A DNA stretch of 9,175 bases from Bacteroidales bacterium (GCA_019416425.1 DXXK01000007.1:1-9175), one strand, 5' to 3'. Numbered from the stretch's first letter, positions 1 to 6,782 are shown. Program-made: numbers and translations. The notes: generated by a model from the sequence alone, not told the origin.

Positions 1-23
1 ATATTAAATTACGAATTATTTTG

Positions 24-31
24 TAATTTTG
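24..31 (+). promoter_or_regulatory. Candidate Bacteroidetes -7 promoter element for the nonulosonate operon
   Basis: TAATTTTG matches the Bacteroidetes primary-sigma -7 consensus TAnnTTTG exactly and lies 49 bp upstream of the first ATG, in AT-rich DNA. The 14-bp string GTAATTTTGCATAA containing it recurs at the feoAB promoter (6732-6745). No convincing -33 TTTG is visible, because the window begins where it should be. If the element is real, the operon starts with the dehydratase gene, and missing pathway genes upstream would be transcribed separately. Confidence 0.55.
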
Positions 32-80
32 CATAAATGTTTTTTTAGATGCCAAATAAGGAAATTAAATTCGAAAAGAA

Positions 81-1283
81 ATGAATCTGGATAAGTTTGT
101 TAAGGAACATGTCGTTGAGAGGCAAGAAAGTCTGTTTCTTAGGGATATAGAGGAAAACCGGCAAGTCCTGGGAAAAGCTATCAGAGGGAAATCGGTATTG
201 GTTATCGGAGGTGCCGGAAGTATTGGTTCTTCCTTTATCAAGGCTGTCCTACGGTTTGAACCCGCCAAACTTGTAGTGGTCGACCTGAACGAGAACGGAC
301 TGGCGGAACTGACCCGAGATTTGAGATCGAGTGTTGACATTAAAGTGCCGTCGGTATTTCTGACTTATACACTGGACTTCACCGACCCCATCATGGAGGA
401 TATCTTCCGTGACCATGGAGCTTTCGATATAGTCGCTAATTTCTCCGCGCATAAACACGTCCGCAGCGAGAAAGATAAATATTCAGTGGAAGCCTTGCTG
501 AAAAACAATGTCATCAAGGCCAAGAAACTTCTGGATTTGCTCCAGATATACAAGCCCGAGCATTTCTTCTGCGTATCCACAGACAAAGCCGCCAATCCTG
601 TAAATGTGATGGGAGCTTCCAAGCGGGTGATGGAAGACCTCATCATGTCCTACAAACCGGACTTCAAGGTAACGACGGCACGATTTGCCAATGTCGCATT
701 CTCAAACGGCTCATTACCTGCAAGTTTCTTCGACCGTATGATGAAGAATCAACCTCTTGTTGCTCCGCGTGACGTTCGACGTTACTTCGTATCAATGGAG
801 GAGAGCGGTCAGATATGTATGCTGGCTTGTATCTTAGGCCATAACGGAGAGATTTTCTTCTCAAAATTAGGAGAGGAAAAGATGAAGACTTTCTCGGAAA
901 TCTGCGATGCGTTCATATCTGAGATGGGATATAAGAAACATGAATGCAAGTCGGATGAAGAGGCCAAGCGATATGCCTCTCAGCATCTGCCTGGTGATAC
1001 ATATCCGGTTGTTTACTTCGAAAGCGACACAACCGGCGAAAAAGACTATGAGGAATTCTATGTCGAAGGAGAAGATGTCGACATGAAACGCTTCAAGTCA
1101 TTAGGAGTGATAACACATACGGATAATAAACCGCGTGAGGAAGTGGAAGCACTGATTGAATCATTAGATACAATGTTCCACAGCCGCGATTTTACCAAAG
1201 CAGATGTCGTAGAATGTCTTGGGAATTATCTTCCAAACTTCCACCACGAAGAGAAAGGCAAGAATCTTGACGACAAAATGTAA
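81..1283 (+). CDS. CapD/PseB-type nucleotide-sugar 4,6-dehydratase (SDR family), probable LegB role
   Basis: The 400-residue protein is a short-chain dehydrogenase/reductase of the polysaccharide-biosynthesis CapD/FlaA1/PseB group. These enzymes bind NAD(P) and convert a nucleotide-linked GlcNAc to its 4-keto-6-deoxy form in the cytoplasm. Visible evidence is the Rossmann glycine motif G43-GA-G46-SI-G49 after about 35 residues of N-terminal extension, followed by the catalytic block S166-T167-D168-K169 and then M177-GAS-K181. The usual YxxxK tyrosine is methionine here. This is also known in PglF-type members of the family, where the Thr-Asp-Lys triad does the chemistry, so it is not a sign of inactivity. 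The ATG at 81 follows an A-rich leader without a clear Shine-Dalgarno. The neighbours (NeuB-type synthase 8 bp downstream, then a PtmE-type nucleotidyltransferase) place it in a nonulosonic acid pathway as the first dehydratase step. Whether the substrate is UDP- or GDP-GlcNAc cannot be read from sequence. The dehydratase family is confident; the LegB assignment is inferred from context. Confidence 0.85.
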   Translation: MNLDKFVKEHVVERQESLFLRDIEENRQVLGKAIRGKSVLVIGGAGSIGSSFIKAVLRFEPAKLVVVDLNENGLAELTRDLRSSVDIKVPSVFLTYTLDFTDPIMEDIFRDHGAFDIVANFSAHKHVRSEKDKYSVEALLKNNVIKAKKLLDLLQIYKPEHFFCVSTDKAANPVNVMGASKRVMEDLIMSYKPDFKVTTARFANVAFSNGSLPASFFDRMMKNQPLVAPRDVRRYFVSMEESGQICMLACILGHNGEIFFSKLGEEKMKTFSEICDAFISEMGYKKHECKSDEEAKRYASQHLPGDTYPVVYFESDTTGEKDYEEFYVEGEDVDMKRFKSLGVITHTDNKPREEVEALIESLDTMFHSRDFTKADVVECLGNYLPNFHHEEKGKNLDDKM

Positions 1284-1291
1284 GGCAAGCC

Positions 1292-2305
1292 ATGGATGAT
1301 AATAAACATACTATAATCATAGCTGAAATCGGGGTAAACCATGGCGGAGATTTCAATACGGCCGTTCGATTGATCGAGGCCGCGGCCTCCACCGGTGCCG
1401 ACTACGCTAAGTTTCAGACCTTCAAGGCTGAGAATCTTGCCAGCTCCAATGCAAAACGGGCAGAATATCAAGTGGCAAACTGCGGGGGAGAGGAAAGCCA
1501 GCTTGAGATGCTGAAAAGGCTTGAAATCTCCAATTTGGACATGTTCCGGCTGAAACAGGTTTGCGCTGATAACGGAATCGGTTTCATGTCCTCGCCGTTC
1601 GATCTGGAAAGTGTTGATTTCCTGGCTACTCTTGGAATGGATTATTGGAAGATTCCATCAGGAGAGATCACCAATCTTCCATACCTTGAAAGAATCGCTC
1701 ACTACGGCGGCAAGATAATAATGTCAACCGGCATGAGTTCGGCCGATGAGGTTGCAGCTGCGATCAACGTGTTGACCAGCAATGGAATCGATAGGGGAGA
1801 CATAAGCATATTGCATTGTAATACCCAATATCCTACTCCACCCGAGGATGTGAATCTCCGGGCTATGGAATCACTGCGGACACTTGATTGCGGTAAGGTG
1901 GGTTTCAGCGACCACACGCAAGGGATAGCGGTGCCGATAGCTGCCGTTGCCATGGGAGCGGAGATAATAGAGAAGCATTTTACTTACGACAAGAATGCCA
2001 GCGGTCCGGATCATAGGGCCTCGGCTGACCCGACTGAATTCAAGGCTATGGTGGCTGGCATACGAACAGTAGAAAAAGCGATAGGGGATTCCTATAAACA
2101 TATCACAGACAGTGAGCGTGGAAACGTAGAAATAGCACGCAAAAGTATCGTGGCCCGTTGTCTGATAAGACAAGGAGAACAGTTTACGTTAAAGAATCTG
2201 ACAGTAAAGCGCCCCGGCTCTGGAATATCGCCAATGCGGTGGTATGAGGTTATCGGCCAGACGGCTAAAAGGGATTTTGCTTCAGACGAATTAATAGAAA
2301 TTTAA
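1292..2305 (+). CDS. legI: N-acetylneuraminate/legionaminate synthase family protein (NeuB/LegI type)
   Basis: The 337-residue protein condenses phosphoenolpyruvate with a 6-carbon N-acyl sugar to make a 9-carbon nonulosonic acid. Family blocks appear in order: IAEIGVNHGG near the N-terminus, KFQTF, PSGEITNLPYL, STGM, H175-CNTQYPTP, GFSD-H208-T and E227-K-H229-F. H208 and H229 align by spacing with the two histidine metal ligands of meningococcal NeuB. The GPDHRAS segment follows, and from about residue 277 a C-terminal SAF (antifreeze-like) domain includes KRPGSGIS, which supplies a sugar-binding Arg to the partner subunit in NeuB. The KAENLASSNAKRAEYQ and ESQLEM segments resemble LegI of Campylobacter (NeuB2) more than sialic acid NeuB or PseI, so legionaminic acid or a close relative is the likely product. 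That preference is from memory of the family, not an alignment. The length is normal. The start at 1292 lies 8 bp after the dehydratase stop, and the next gene begins 11 bp after this stop, so co-transcription is very likely. Confidence 0.9.
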   Translation: MDDNKHTIIIAEIGVNHGGDFNTAVRLIEAAASTGADYAKFQTFKAENLASSNAKRAEYQVANCGGEESQLEMLKRLEISNLDMFRLKQVCADNGIGFMSSPFDLESVDFLATLGMDYWKIPSGEITNLPYLERIAHYGGKIIMSTGMSSADEVAAAINVLTSNGIDRGDISILHCNTQYPTPPEDVNLRAMESLRTLDCGKVGFSDHTQGIAVPIAAVAMGAEIIEKHFTYDKNASGPDHRASADPTEFKAMVAGIRTVEKAIGDSYKHITDSERGNVEIARKSIVARCLIRQGEQFTLKNLTVKRPGSGISPMRWYEVIGQTAKRDFASDELIEI

Positions 2306-2316
2306 ACACTCAATCC

Positions 2317-3360
2317 ATGGATATGGAACACTTCATCATAAGGCAATCCGCTCCGATTCGGGAGGCGCTGAACATGCTTAACGCGGTGCATTCACAATCA
2401 ATGACGTTGTTTGTCCTCGACGATGACGATCATATGGTTGGCTCATTGACCGATGGCGATATCCGTCGGGCCTTGATTACCGGAGCGAATGTAGATGATA
2501 AAGTCCTAAAGGCCATGCATAGTGGTTTTTCGTATCTGAAAAGCCGCGAGGACGTAAACCTGATTAAACGATGCCGTGAACAGAATATATTTCTTATTCC
2601 ATTGTTGGACAGCGATATGCGGATAGTAGACGTCATTGACTTGAAGGCTCAGAAATCCGCTCTTCCATTGGACGCTGTGTTAATGGCCGGCGGAAAAGGG
2701 GAACGACTGCGCCCCTTGACATTGACAACTCCCAAACCACTGCTTAAGGTTGGCGATAAGGCCATAATCGACAGGAACATAGACTCACTGATCGATTATG
2801 GAGTACGGAATATCTCAGTAACGGTAAATTATCTAAAACAACAACTTATCGACCATTATTCCGCACCGCGAGCCCTCGACGTCAGAGTCAAATGTGTTGA
2901 AGAGGAGAAATTCTTCGGAACCATCGGTTCCTTGAGACTCATTAAGAAATTCGATAATGACACAATCCTGGTGATGAACTCGGATTTGCTGACTGATATA
3001 GATTACGAGGATTTCTATCTGCATTTCCGGGATAACGATGCCGTGATGTCCGCTGCGGCAATACCTTATACCATATCAATACCGTATGGAATATTCAACC
3101 TTGAAGGGAATCACATAAAGGGTGTCTCCGAGAAGCCTGTGTATAATCTATACGCAAATGCCGGAATATATTTACTTAAGCGCGAGGCTTTGAGATATAT
3201 TCCGGAGAATGAAGTATTCAATGCAACGGATCTGATTGAAGTCCTGGCTAAGAGCGGAGAGACTGTGATACGATATCCTCTGAGCGGACTCTGGATTGAC
3301 ATAGGCAATCCACAGGAATTCGCAAAAGCGCAAGATCTGGTAAGGCACCTGAGGGAATGA
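2317..3360 (+). CDS. ptmE: CBS-domain sugar-1-phosphate nucleotidyltransferase, PtmE-like
   Basis: The 347-residue protein has an N-terminal pair of CBS motifs (about residues 5-115, including DDDHMVGSLTDGDIRRAL) fused to a nucleotidyltransferase domain. That domain starts at residue 119 with the signature AVLMAGGKGERLRPLT, in which G125-G126-x-G128-x-R130-L-R132 binds the NTP, followed by TPKPLL with the conserved lysine K140. Further along are VMNSDLL, the probable metal and sugar-phosphate site, and GLWIDIGNPQEF near the C-terminus. The same architecture and length are found in Campylobacter PtmE, a glucosamine-1-phosphate guanylyltransferase that makes GDP-GlcN at the entry to the legionaminic acid pathway. 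Position next to the synthase also matches the Campylobacter neighbourhood. By analogy it would supply GDP-sugar for the dehydratase encoded first in the operon. CBS pairs commonly bind adenine nucleotides, so nucleotide regulation is plausible but unproven. It could instead activate another sugar phosphate. The ATG at 2317 is chosen; the ATG two codons later is possible. Confidence 0.82.
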   Translation: MDMEHFIIRQSAPIREALNMLNAVHSQSMTLFVLDDDDHMVGSLTDGDIRRALITGANVDDKVLKAMHSGFSYLKSREDVNLIKRCREQNIFLIPLLDSDMRIVDVIDLKAQKSALPLDAVLMAGGKGERLRPLTLTTPKPLLKVGDKAIIDRNIDSLIDYGVRNISVTVNYLKQQLIDHYSAPRALDVRVKCVEEEKFFGTIGSLRLIKKFDNDTILVMNSDLLTDIDYEDFYLHFRDNDAVMSAAAIPYTISIPYGIFNLEGNHIKGVSEKPVYNLYANAGIYLLKREALRYIPENEVFNATDLIEVLAKSGETVIRYPLSGLWIDIGNPQEFAKAQDLVRHLRE

Positions 3361-3479
3361 ATGCTGAAGAGAAAATGGTGTGGAAACAGGGGAATTTCAA
3401 GATTTACGAGGTTTTATTTAACATAATAGCGATTATATGTAGATTTACATATCTGTTAATCTTATTGTCATTATCATAA
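3357..3479 (+). CDS. Possible small membrane protein ORF overlapping the ptmE stop (ATGA)
   Basis: The ptmE stop sits in the string ATGA (3357-3360), whose ATG opens a 40-codon reading frame ending at TAA 3477-3479, just before the inverted repeat at 3483. The predicted peptide has a charged start (MNAEEKMVWKQGNFKIYEV) and a hydrophobic second half rich in Ile and Leu (about residues 20-40), like a single membrane segment. I recognise no family. A GAGG at 3351-3354 is too close to the start to be a good ribosome site. In favour are the translational-coupling overlap and the stop placed right before the putative terminator. Against are the very short length, the AT-rich composition (which gives hydrophobic codons by chance) and the lack of a known partner. 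It may also be the decayed start of a lost gene. Confidence 0.25.
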   Translation: MNAEEKMVWKQGNFKIYEVLFNIIAIICRFTYLLILLSLS

Positions 3480-3482
3480 GCT

Positions 3483-3527
3483 ATGGCTGCTGAGATCACA
3501 TACTATGCATGCAGTTTCAGCAGCCAT
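3483..3527. terminator. Inverted repeat between convergent genes, candidate bidirectional terminator
   Basis: Arms ATGGCTGCTGA (3483-3493) and TCAGCAGCCAT (3517-3527) form a perfect 11-bp stem that can extend inward by two pairs (one G-U). The loop is about 19-23 nt and contains the self-complementary TGCATGCA (3506-3513). It lies between the 3' end of the nonulosonate operon and the 3' end of uvrA, the usual place for a shared terminator. Neither side has a run of Ts and the loop is longer than in typical intrinsic terminators, so the structure is certain but its function is inferred. Confidence 0.5.
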
Positions 3528-3572
3528 GCGCTACGTTAGCTTCTTGCGAATCTTTCAAAGCACAGCCAAATC

Positions 3573-6401
3573 TCAGCGGGTCAACTCTTCCTTCAGGAAT
3601 CTGGTGGTAGGTGTGTCCTTCTTTACAATCTGTTCAGGTGTACCGGTCGCGATGATTTGACCGCCGTCACGACCACCACCAGGACCAAGATCAATAATGT
3701 AGTCGGCACATTTGATCACGTCCAGATTATGTTCAATCACCACCACCGTGTTGCCCTTATCCACCAACTTATTGATGACCTTCAGCAATACACGTATATC
3801 CTCGAAATGCAGACCGGTAGTCGGCTCATCAAGTATGAACATGGTATTTCCTGTATCACGCTTAGCCAGTTCCGTGGCAAGCTTGACACGTTGGTTCTCT
3901 CCACCGCTCAAGGTGCTTGAAGGCTGACCTAACTTCAAGTAACCCAGACCTATGTCCTGTAGGACCTTGATTTTCTTTATGATATTCGGCACATTTGCGA
4001 AGAACTCAACGGCTTGATTTACCGTCATTTCCAACACATCCGCAATTGACTTTCCCTTGTAACGGACTTCCAGTGTCTCACGGTTGTACCTCTTGCCATG
4101 GCAATCTTCGCACGGCACCAAGACATCCGGCAGGAAATTCATCTCAATAGTCCTGTAACCGTTTCCCTTACAGGTCTCGCAACGGCCACCGGCGACATTG
4201 AACGAGAATCTGCCAGGCTTGTATCCACGCATCTTGGAATCAGGAAGTTCCACGAACAATTTACGGATATCCGAGAAAACACCGGTATATGTGGCCGGAT
4301 TCGAACGTGGCGAACGGCCTAACGGTGACTGGTCCACAGTCACGATTTTGTCAACATTCTCGATACCAATGATCTCCTTATATGGCAAAGGCTCCTGTAA
4401 CGAGCGATAGAACTTCTGGCTCAATATCGGCTGCAAAGTTCCGTTGATCAATGATGATTTGCCGCTGCCACTGACTCCGGTTATACATACAGACATGCCC
4501 AAAGGAAGTTTCAGGTCCACATCCTTCAGATTATGTCCGGAAGCACCCTTTATTTCCACATACTTACCGTTTCCCTCACGGCGAGTTGAAGGCACTTCGA
4601 TTTTCTTGTCACCATTCAGATAATCAGCAGTAAGGGTATGGGACTCGAGCATCTTGGCCGGGGTTCCCTGATAGACCACTTCCCCACCGCGACGACCGGC
4701 TCCGGGACCTATATCCACGATGTAGTCAGCCTCGGTCATGATGTCGCGGTCATGTTCCACCACTATGATTGAATTCCCGTTATCTCTAAGGTTTTTCAGG
4801 CTGTTGATCAGGCGGACGTTGTCACGTTGGTGTAGACCGATGGAGGGCTCATCCAGTATGTATAGTACGTTGACGAGCTGGGAACCGATCTGAGTGGCTA
4901 AACGTATGCGCTGACTTTCGCCACCGCTAAGGCTGGAACTGCTTCGATTCAGCGACACATATTCCAGTCCTACATCCAGTAGGAATTTGAGTCGGCTACG
5001 GATTTCCTTAAGAATCTCCTCGGCAACGAGACGCTTTTTCTGATCAAGACGGTCCTCCAGGCCCTGAGTCCACTCATACAGCTCGCCTATATCCATACGG
5101 GCCACATCTGCGATGTTCTTGCCATCGATGAAAAAATGCAGCGCAATCTGATTGAGACGGTCTCCGTGGCACTCCGGACAAGTGGCTTTGCTGAAGAACT
5201 GTCCGCTCCATTTATTAGCCTCATAACCTGCATCCTCTTCACGTTGCATCTCAATATATTTAATGAGTCCATCGTACGACGGAGCACGTCCCAATCCGGT
5301 TGCATTCTGGATATCCAATCGTACATCCGTGCCGTTCATTATATCGTCCATCACTTCCTGAGGCAGATCTTTGATCGGAGTCTTGACTGACACGCCGTAA
5401 AGATTGCATATCGCTTCTATCTGCCAGAAAATCATGGAATTCTTATGACACCCAAGTGGAGCGATACCACCGTCATAAATAGACTTGCCAGAATCGGGAA
5501 TGACTTTTTCATTATCAATAAGGTTTACCTCGCCGATACCCTTGCATCTTGAGCATGCGCCTTGCGGAGAGTTGAACGAAAAGTTATGTGGCGCAGGCTC
5601 CGGATATGACAAACCGGTCTCCGGATCCATCAGCTGCATGCTGAAATGCCGAATCTCGGAAGTCTCCATGTCCATCACCATCATCATCTTGTCGCCCTGC
5701 TTCAGGGCGGTATCGACAGAATCCCTCAATCTTTGAGGGTCCTCCTTCTTGACCCGCAAGCGATCCACTACCAGTTCCACGGTATGGTTCTGGTAACGGT
5801 TCAGTTTCATCCCTGGAACCAGATCCTTCATCTTGCCGTCGACACGGACATACAGATAGCCTTTCTTCCTAAGGTTCTCGAACAGCTCCTTGTAGTGACC
5901 CTTACGGTTTTTGACCAAAGGAGTCAATACATATATTTTACGGCCCTCGTATTCGTTGGAGATCATCTCGAATATACGGTCCTTTGTATATTTCACCATC
6001 GGCTTGCCGCTGATATAGCTGCGGGCCTCCCCCATCCGGGCGAAAAGCAGACGGAAGAAGTCATATATCTCGGTGGTGGTTCCCACAGTGGAACGAGGAT
6101 TCTTGTTGACAGTCTTCTGCTCGATGCTGATTACAGGACTCAGACCGGAAATCTTGTCCACATCCGGGCGTTCCATGCTTCCCAGCATGTTTCGGGCATA
6201 TGACGAGAAAGTCTCGATATAACGTCTTTGACCTTCGGCGAATATGGTGTCGAATGCCAGCGACGATTTGCCGCTGCCGCTCAAACCCGTAATCACTGTC
6301 AATGTGTTATGGGGTATTGTTACATCTATATTCTTAAGATTATGTACGCGGGCGCCGAAAACATCGACGCTGTCCGCAGCCATAGGAATCTGATTACTCA
6401 T
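3573..6401 (-). CDS. uvrA: Excinuclease ABC subunit A
   Basis: The 942-residue protein is a full-length UvrA (E. coli UvrA is 940), the damage-sensing ATPase that loads UvrB in nucleotide excision repair. Two ABC modules are complete. The first has Walker A G39-LSGSGK45-S, the signature L491-SGGESQR and Walker B with ILDEPSIGLHQRD. The second has Walker A G642-VSGSGK648-S, the signature L831-SGGENQR and ILDEPTTGLH. Zinc-binding cysteines are C283/C286 (CSRC), C408/C411 (CPEC) and the C-terminal finger C741-x2-C744-x19-C764-x2-C767, whose spacing matches the E. coli DNA-binding finger. No key residue is missing. The start at 6401 (MSNQIPMAADS) is chosen; Met7 is an alternative, since the conserved block begins near residue 12. 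No strong Shine-Dalgarno is present, as is usual in Bacteroidetes. The gene is convergent with the sugar operon and divergent from feoAB, so it is its own transcription unit. No clear TAnnTTTG promoter was found on this strand upstream. Confidence 0.97.
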   Translation of the reverse strand: MSNQIPMAADSVDVFGARVHNLKNIDVTIPHNTLTVITGLSGSGKSSLAFDTIFAEGQRRYIETFSSYARNMLGSMERPDVDKISGLSPVISIEQKTVNKNPRSTVGTTTEIYDFFRLLFARMGEARSYISGKPMVKYTKDRIFEMISNEYEGRKIYVLTPLVKNRKGHYKELFENLRKKGYLYVRVDGKMKDLVPGMKLNRYQNHTVELVVDRLRVKKEDPQRLRDSVDTALKQGDKMMMVMDMETSEIRHFSMQLMDPETGLSYPEPAPHNFSFNSPQGACSRCKGIGEVNLIDNEKVIPDSGKSIYDGGIAPLGCHKNSMIFWQIEAICNLYGVSVKTPIKDLPQEVMDDIMNGTDVRLDIQNATGLGRAPSYDGLIKYIEMQREEDAGYEANKWSGQFFSKATCPECHGDRLNQIALHFFIDGKNIADVARMDIGELYEWTQGLEDRLDQKKRLVAEEILKEIRSRLKFLLDVGLEYVSLNRSSSSLSGGESQRIRLATQIGSQLVNVLYILDEPSIGLHQRDNVRLINSLKNLRDNGNSIIVVEHDRDIMTEADYIVDIGPGAGRRGGEVVYQGTPAKMLESHTLTADYLNGDKKIEVPSTRREGNGKYVEIKGASGHNLKDVDLKLPLGMSVCITGVSGSGKSSLINGTLQPILSQKFYRSLQEPLPYKEIIGIENVDKIVTVDQSPLGRSPRSNPATYTGVFSDIRKLFVELPDSKMRGYKPGRFSFNVAGGRCETCKGNGYRTIEMNFLPDVLVPCEDCHGKRYNRETLEVRYKGKSIADVLEMTVNQAVEFFANVPNIIKKIKVLQDIGLGYLKLGQPSSTLSGGENQRVKLATELAKRDTGNTMFILDEPTTGLHFEDIRVLLKVINKLVDKGNTVVVIEHNLDVIKCADYIIDLGPGGGRDGGQIIATGTPEQIVKKDTPTTRFLKEELTR

Positions 6402-6403
6402 AA

Positions 6404-6439
6404 GTAGCTGATAGAAATTAATGATTATATGTAGCTGAT
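6404..6439. repeat. 9-bp direct repeat just upstream of uvrA
   Basis: GTAGCTGAT occurs at 6404-6412 and again at 6431-6439, 27 bp apart, within the uvrA leader (ATCAGCTAC when read on the uvrA strand). The repeat is exact, but it is short and may be chance. It could be a paired regulator or RNA-binding site. Confidence 0.35.
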
Positions 6440-6446
6440 GAGAACA

Positions 6447-6556
6447 AACATGAAAACTGGTTCTTTTTGCTGTTTTCTCCCTGCAGCTCAGTCACTATGT
6501 GGTAACAGCTCCTTCGCTTTAGAGAAAACATCTAAAAATATCTTCGTTTTCATGTT
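6447..6556. repeat. Nested inverted-repeat element, about 110 bp, capable of a long imperfect hairpin
   Basis: The outer arms AACATGAAAAC (6447-6457) and GTTTTCATGTT (6546-6556) are perfect 11-bp inverted repeats. Nested inside are TGTTTTCTC (6471-6479) and GAGAAAACA (6522-6530), a perfect 9-bp pair. Between them TTTT at 6464-6467 can pair with AAAA at 6534-6537, so the arms are nearly in register (2-nt offset) and the whole stretch can fold as one interrupted stem with a roughly 42-nt apical region. A competing 6-bp hairpin, TTTAGA (6518-6523) with TCTAAA (6531-6536), uses part of the inner right arm. No matching target-site duplication was seen at the ends. It could be a structured leader of uvrA, a small RNA, a MITE-like remnant or a terminator-like barrier. 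The sequence alone does not decide. Confidence 0.6.
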
Positions 6557-6673
6557 CATTAATTTTTATCAACTACTTATTATAATATTAACCATATAGA
6601 ACTAACAATTCTTGTGCCAGAATCGTCTATAATAATAAGGATTTCTCAACGACGGATATTTTGATTCCACTCG

Positions 6674-6697
6674 CAGATACTCAAAAGTGAGTATTTG
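6674..6697. promoter_or_regulatory. 24-bp imperfect palindrome upstream of feoAB, candidate operator
   Basis: CAGATACTCA (6674-6683) and TGAGTATTTG (6688-6697) are inverted repeats around a 4-bp centre AAAG. The inner 7 bp of each arm (ATACTCA/TGAGTAT) are perfect, and the outer three match at two of three DNA positions. The centre lies about 51 bp upstream of the feoAB -7 element and upstream of the likely -33. That suits a dimeric regulator such as an activator or a metal- or redox-responsive repressor. It does not resemble the classical Fur box, and I cannot name the regulator. Confidence 0.45.
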
Positions 6698-6708
6698 AAC
6701 CATGATTG

Positions 6709-6740
6709 CTTGGTGATGGTTGAAATTTAAGGTAATTTTG
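6709..6740 (+). promoter_or_regulatory. Bacteroidetes-type promoter of feoAB
   Basis: The -7 element TAATTTTG (6733-6740) fits TAnnTTTG exactly. A -33-like CTTG (6709-6712) lies 20 bp upstream of it, within the normal spacing for this group. Transcription would start a few bases after 6740, giving a leader of about 35 nt that ends in AAGG (6772-6775), 7 bp before the feoAB ATG, a reasonable ribosome site. Confidence 0.65.
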
Positions 6741-6782
6741 CATAACGATAGGACCAGTATGCCTATAACATAAGGTTTAGAT

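Larger units (their letters stand above)
6402..6782. other. 381-bp divergent intergenic region between uvrA and feoAB
   Basis: No credible protein-coding frame fills this AT-rich spacer. From the uvrA side it holds a 9-bp direct repeat, a nested inverted-repeat structure (6447-6556), an AT-rich stretch with no recognised element (about 6557-6670) apart from a weak 5-bp hairpin at 6608-6623, a 24-bp imperfect palindrome (6674-6697), and the feoAB promoter and leader (from about 6709). The spacer is longer than two simple promoters need, which leaves room for regulation or a small RNA. Confidence 0.8.

Noticed and set aside
6..29. 7-bp inverted repeat AAATTAC/GTAATTT overlapping the -7 element of the first operon
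   Set aside because: It is short and made almost wholly of A and T in AT-rich DNA, so chance is likely.
3460..3479. Fur-box-like AT-rich partial palindrome (CTTAT...ATAAG)
   Set aside because: It is only weakly symmetric and lies between two gene 3' ends, where a Fur operator would have no promoter to control.
5646..6203. 185-codon plus-strand frame with a run of histidines
   Set aside because: It is entirely antisense to conserved uvrA coding sequence. The His run is the complement of Met-rich codons (MMMVMDM) in UvrA, and the product has no recognisable domain.
6445..6452. CAAACATG as a minus-strand -7 element (CATGTTTG) for uvrA
   Set aside because: The first base of TAnnTTTG is wrong and no -33 TTTG is present at the right spacing. 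It also overlaps the inverted-repeat arm, which explains the sequence.
6581..6633. Two TATAAT strings (6581-6586 and 6628-6633) resembling E. coli -10 boxes
   Set aside because: The Bacteroidetes primary sigma factor uses TAnnTTTG. These are expected by chance in such AT-rich sequence, and no matching -35 element is seen.
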